Assembly (NCBI RefSeq): GCF_001653715.1
Contig: NZ_LWHQ01000009.1
Location: forward strand, 1 to 64,000
Source: Methylobacterium platani
Lineage (GTDB): Bacteria; Pseudomonadota; Alphaproteobacteria; Rhizobiales; Beijerinckiaceae
Length of the DNA: 64,000 bases
Direction: 5' to 3'
Every line of letters starts with the position of its first letter. The first letter of the stretch is position 1. This document shows, one piece after another, positions 61,001-64,000 of this stretch. Position numbers and translations under genes: made by a program. The notes beneath the pieces are model-generated. The model searched no databases, had not been told where the DNA came from, and saw only the letters and a list, made by a program, of their open reading frames with translations.

Positions 61001-62314
61001 TCACGGCGAAGCACTCTCCTGGCCGGCCTTGCGGGCGAACAGCTCGCGGAAGACCGGGTAGATGTCGCGGCGGTGGTTGACCTTGCGCATCGCCAGCACC
61101 GAGTTGGTCTTCGAGACCGGCTCGTAGGTGCGCCAGAGCGTGGTGCGGTGCTCGACGAAGCCGGCCCGCGGCCCGCCCTCGTCGCCGACCTCCAGATAGG
61201 CGAAGTACTGGCAGGCCGGCAGGATCGCCGAGCGCAGCAGGTCCTGCGAGGTGGCGCCGTCGCTCGACACGTTGTCGCCGTCCGAGGCCTGCGCCGCGTA
61301 GATGTTCCAGTCCTCGGGATTGTAGCGCTCGGCGATGATCCGCTTCATCTCGACCAGCGCCGAGGAGACCAGCGTGCCGCCGGTCTCGCGCGAGCCGAAG
61401 AACGTCTCCTCGTCGACCTCCTTGGCGTGGTCGGTGTGGCGGATGAAGACGATCTCGACGTGCTTGTAGCGCCGGGTCAGGAAGATGTGCAGCAGGATGT
61501 AGAACCGTTTGGCGAGGTCCTTCATGTGCTCGGTCATCGAGCCCGAGACGTCCATCAGGCAGAACATCACCGCCTGGGCGACCGGCCGCGGATAGGGCTC
61601 GAAGCGGCGGTAGCGCAGGTCGATCGGGTCGACGTAGGGAATGCGCTGCGAGCGGGTGCGCAGGCGCTCCAGCTCGGCCTTCAGCTCGTCGAGGATCACC
61701 GCGTCGGGGTCGCTCTCCTCCAGCGCCCGGATCTCTTCCTCCAGCGCCGCCAGCTCGACGGCCTTGGGCCGCTTCAGCGCGATGCGCCGCGACAGCGAGT
61801 TGCGCAGGGTGCGCCCGAGCGCGAGGTTCGCGGGCGAGCCGGACACCGTGTAGCCGGCCCGGCGCAAGGTGGCGGTCTCGACGACCGCGAGGCGCCGCTT
61901 GGCGAGGTCGGGCAGCTCGAGGTCTTCCAGGAACAGCTCCAGGAACTCCTCGCGGGTGAGGACGAAGCGGAACGTGTCCTCGCCGTCCGCCCCGCCGTCG
62001 CTGCCCTCGCCGCTGCCGCCCCCTCCCCCGCCGCCGCCCGGCGGGCGCTCGATCAGGTCGCCCTCGATGTAGGTCTTGTTGCCGGGCAGGATGTGGTCCT
62101 GGATCCCGGTCGAGGGATTGCGGGTGAATTTCGGCTCGCGCACGCCGTCGACCGGGACGGTGACGTTGCCGTCCTTGCCGAGATCCTTGATGTCCTTGTC
62201 CCGGGCCGCCTCGCGCACGGCGCGCTGGGCCACGTCGCGGACGCGGCGCAGGAAACGCTGCCGGTTCGCCAGGCTCTTGCCGCCGGGATTGAGGCGTCGA
62301 TCGATGATGTGCAT
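61001..62314 (-). CDS. YeaH/YhbH family protein (DUF444, VWA-like)
   Basis: A 437-residue protein. N-terminal HIIDRRLNPGGKSLANRQRFLRRVRD, a Gly-rich linker at ~93-103, then a von Willebrand A-like domain with the MIDAS motif DVSGSM (Asp 255, Ser 257, Ser 259). HTDHAKEVDEETFFGSRETGGT and ILPACQYFAYLEVGD follow. It is the middle gene of prkA-yeaH-spoVR and is thought to act with the kinase; 92 bases separate it from spoVR and 117 from prkA. ATG 62314. Confidence 0.93.
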   Translation of the reverse strand: MHIIDRRLNPGGKSLANRQRFLRRVRDVAQRAVREAARDKDIKDLGKDGNVTVPVDGVREPKFTRNPSTGIQDHILPGNKTYIEGDLIERPPGGGGGGGGSGEGSDGGADGEDTFRFVLTREEFLELFLEDLELPDLAKRRLAVVETATLRRAGYTVSGSPANLALGRTLRNSLSRRIALKRPKAVELAALEEEIRALEESDPDAVILDELKAELERLRTRSQRIPYVDPIDLRYRRFEPYPRPVAQAVMFCLMDVSGSMTEHMKDLAKRFYILLHIFLTRRYKHVEIVFIRHTDHAKEVDEETFFGSRETGGTLVSSALVEMKRIIAERYNPEDWNIYAAQASDGDNVSSDGATSQDLLRSAILPACQYFAYLEVGDEGGPRAGFVEHRTTLWRTYEPVSKTNSVLAMRKVNHRRDIYPVFRELFARKAGQESASP

Positions 62315-62431
62315 CCGCTTCGCGCTCTCCGATCACGCCATCATACCGTACCGGGTCCGTCCCCTGCCACCTGTCCACCGGGTGGAAGGGCCCGCGGGAG
62401 AGGTCTCCCACGGGGTTTTCGGCTGATGCGC

Positions 62432-64000
62432 TCAGCCCGCCTGCTTGACGCGCATGTACCACTCGACGAGGCGGCGGACCTGGCGCTCGGTGTAGCCGCG
62501 GTCCTTCATCCGCTCGACGAACTCGCCGTGCTTCTTCTCGGTCTCGCTGTCCTTCTTCGAGCCGAAGGAGATCACCGGCAGCAATTCCTCGACCTGGCTG
62601 AACATCCGCCGCTCGATCACCTCGCGGATCTTCTCGTAGGAGGTCCAGGACGGGTTGCGCCCGCCGTGCTGGGCCCGCGAGCGCAGGGCGAACTTCACCA
62701 CCTCGTTGCGGAAGTCCTTCGGGTTGGCGATGCCCGCCGGCTTCTCGATCTTGGTGAGCTCCTGGTTCAGGAGCTCGCGGTTGAGCAGCTGCCCGGTCTC
62801 CGGGTCCTTGAAATCCTGGTCCTCGATCCAGGCATCGGCGTAGTCGATGTAGCGGTCGAACAGGTTCTGGCCGTAATCGTGGTACGATTCGAGGTAGGCC
62901 TTCTGGATCTCGTGCCCGATGAACTCGGCGTAGCGCGGCGCCAGCTCGCCCTTGATGAATTCGAGGTAGCGCTTCTCGGTCTCAGGGGGGAGCTGCTCGC
63001 GGCGCAGCGACTGCTCGAGCACGTACATCAGGTGGACCGGGTCGGCCGAGACCTCGGTGGTGTCGTGGTTGAAGGTGGCGGCCATCACCTTGAAGGCGAA
63101 GCGGGTCGAGATCCCGTCCATGCCCTCGTCGACGCCGGCGGTGTCCTTGTATTCCTGCATCGAGCGGGCGCGGGGATCGACCTCGCGCAAGGATTCGCCG
63201 TCATAGACCCGCATCTTGGAGAAGACGTTCGAGTTCGCGTGCTCGCGCAGGCGCGAGAGCACCGAGAACCGGGCCAGCATCTCCAGCGTGCCGGGGGCGC
63301 AGCGGGCATTGGCGAGTTCGGAGCCCGAGACCAGCTTCTCGTAGATCCGCTGCTCCTCGGTGACGCGGAGGCAGTACGGCACCTTGATGACGTAGATGCG
63401 GTCGATGAAGGCTTCGTTGTTCTTGTTGGTCTTGAAGCTCTGCCACTCGGCCTCGTTCGAGTGGGCGAGGATGATGCCGGTGAAGGGAATCGCCCCGATA
63501 TTCTCGGTGCCGACGTAGTTGCCCTCCTGCGTCGCGGTGAGCAGCGGGTGGAGCATCTTGATCGGCGCCTTGAACATCTCGACGAATTCGAGGATGCCCT
63601 GGTTCGCCCGGTTGAGGCCGCCCGAGTACGAGTAGGCGTCGGGATCGGCCTGGCTCAGGGTCTCGAGCTTGCGGATGTCGACCTTGCCGACGAGGGACGA
63701 GATGTCCTGGTTGTTCTCGTCGCCCGGCTCGGTCTTGGCGATCGCGATCTGGCGCAGGCGCGACGGGTTGACCTTGACGACCTTGAACTTCGAGATGTCG
63801 CCGCCGAACTCGTCGAGGCGCTTCAGGCACCACGGACTCATCAGCCCGGTCAGGCGCCGGCGCGGCACGCCGTAGCGCTCCTCGATCATCGGCCCCATCG
63901 TCTCGGGGTCGAACAGCACCAGCGGGCTCTCGAAGACCGGGCTCATCTCGTTGCCGGCCTTGAGCACGTAGATCGGGTGCACCTCCATCAGGGCCTTCAG
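62432..64000 (-). CDS. prkA: PrkA serine protein kinase (YeaG), N-terminus cut by window end
   Basis: The C-terminal ~522 residues of PrkA, reading in from beyond 64000. Upstream of Met 63988 the frame stays open (LKAL), so the gene continues; full-length proteins have about 640-650 residues, so roughly 120 are missing, including the AAA+ Walker A. Visible are EVHPIYVLKAGNEMSPVFESPL, SYSGGLNRANQGILEFVEMFKAPIK, and TGIILAHSNEAEWQSF of the AAA+ core, then the kinase-like C-terminal domain with DRIYVIKVPYCLR and ISTRFAFKVMAATFNHD. First gene of the trio with yeaH and spoVR. Confidence 0.95.
   Translation of the reverse strand: MKALMEVHPIYVLKAGNEMSPVFESPLVLFDPETMGPMIEERYGVPRRRLTGLMSPWCLKRLDEFGGDISKFKVVKVNPSRLRQIAIAKTEPGDENNQDISSLVGKVDIRKLETLSQADPDAYSYSGGLNRANQGILEFVEMFKAPIKMLHPLLTATQEGNYVGTENIGAIPFTGIILAHSNEAEWQSFKTNKNNEAFIDRIYVIKVPYCLRVTEEQRIYEKLVSGSELANARCAPGTLEMLARFSVLSRLREHANSNVFSKMRVYDGESLREVDPRARSMQEYKDTAGVDEGMDGISTRFAFKVMAATFNHDTTEVSADPVHLMYVLEQSLRREQLPPETEKRYLEFIKGELAPRYAEFIGHEIQKAYLESYHDYGQNLFDRYIDYADAWIEDQDFKDPETGQLLNRELLNQELTKIEKPAGIANPKDFRNEVVKFALRSRAQHGGRNPSWTSYEKIREVIERRMFSQVEELLPVISFGSKKDSETEKKHGEFVERMKDRGYTERQVRRLVEWYMRVKQAG

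Overview
The window reads as one chromosomal stretch of a very GC-rich alphaproteobacterium of the order Hyphomicrobiales, most likely Methylobacterium or Methylorubrum. Support comes from a TrcR (DUF1013) cell-cycle regulator, a DUF4170 protein, an ATPase-zeta (DUF1476) protein, a PQQ-type dehydrogenase beside a c-type cytochrome, many ABC and BKACE-type catabolic genes, and GGGTGAGGG-type palindromic intergenic repeats. This placement is inferred from gene content and not from a database search. I found no rRNA, tRNA, CRISPR array or insertion sequence.

Layout. 1-4.6 kb: a small secreted protein, an Old Yellow Enzyme homologue, a DUF4170 protein, prs and trcR. 4.6-8.1 kb: a catabolic island with a 3-hydroxyacid dehydrogenase and a beta-keto acid cleavage enzyme, divergent from a GntR regulator and a short-chain dehydrogenase. 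8.4-13.6 kb: a tiny membrane protein, RarD, a fluoroacetate-dehalogenase-like hydrolase and purD, then xseA. 13.8-15.9 kb: an SMP-30 protein, a small hypothetical, and a BrnT-type toxin/XRE antitoxin pair whose toxin is frameshifted by a 16-bp tandem duplication. 15.9-25.1 kb: an Ldh2 dehydrogenase divergent from a branched-chain-type ABC transporter (with a permease-ATPase fusion), a UxaA-family dehydratase and an MFS carrier. 25.3-30.6 kb: two very small proteins, an amidase, a sorbosone-dehydrogenase-like enzyme with cytochrome c, and a cyanuric acid amidohydrolase/barbiturase-family enzyme.

30.8-44.2 kb is the most unusual region. Four GT-B glycosyltransferases (the fourth fused to a NodB-like deacetylase domain), a double-ATPase subunit, a SAM-methyltransferase-fold protein, a large family-5 binding protein, two Dpp/Yej-type permeases and a NUDIX hydrolase lie head to tail. 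Six junctions are stop/start overlaps or gaps of 25 bp or less. Glycan-building enzymes and an oligopeptide-type importer therefore seem to form one transcription unit. Two of its genes carry palindromic repeats inside their reading frames: one joins the glycosyltransferase to the deacetylase, the other sits ahead of the binding protein's signal peptide.

44.2-64 kb: small proteins, rhlE with a long leader, nitronate monooxygenase, a lipase-like protein with six ~38-residue repeats, an MFS carrier, a PaaI-type thioesterase, a histidine phosphatase, a binding protein/cyclase/3-hydroxyacyl-CoA dehydrogenase set, glucokinase, a VOC protein, a DUF892 protein, an ATPase-zeta homologue, and the conserved stress trio prkA-yeaH-spoVR, with prkA cut by the window end.
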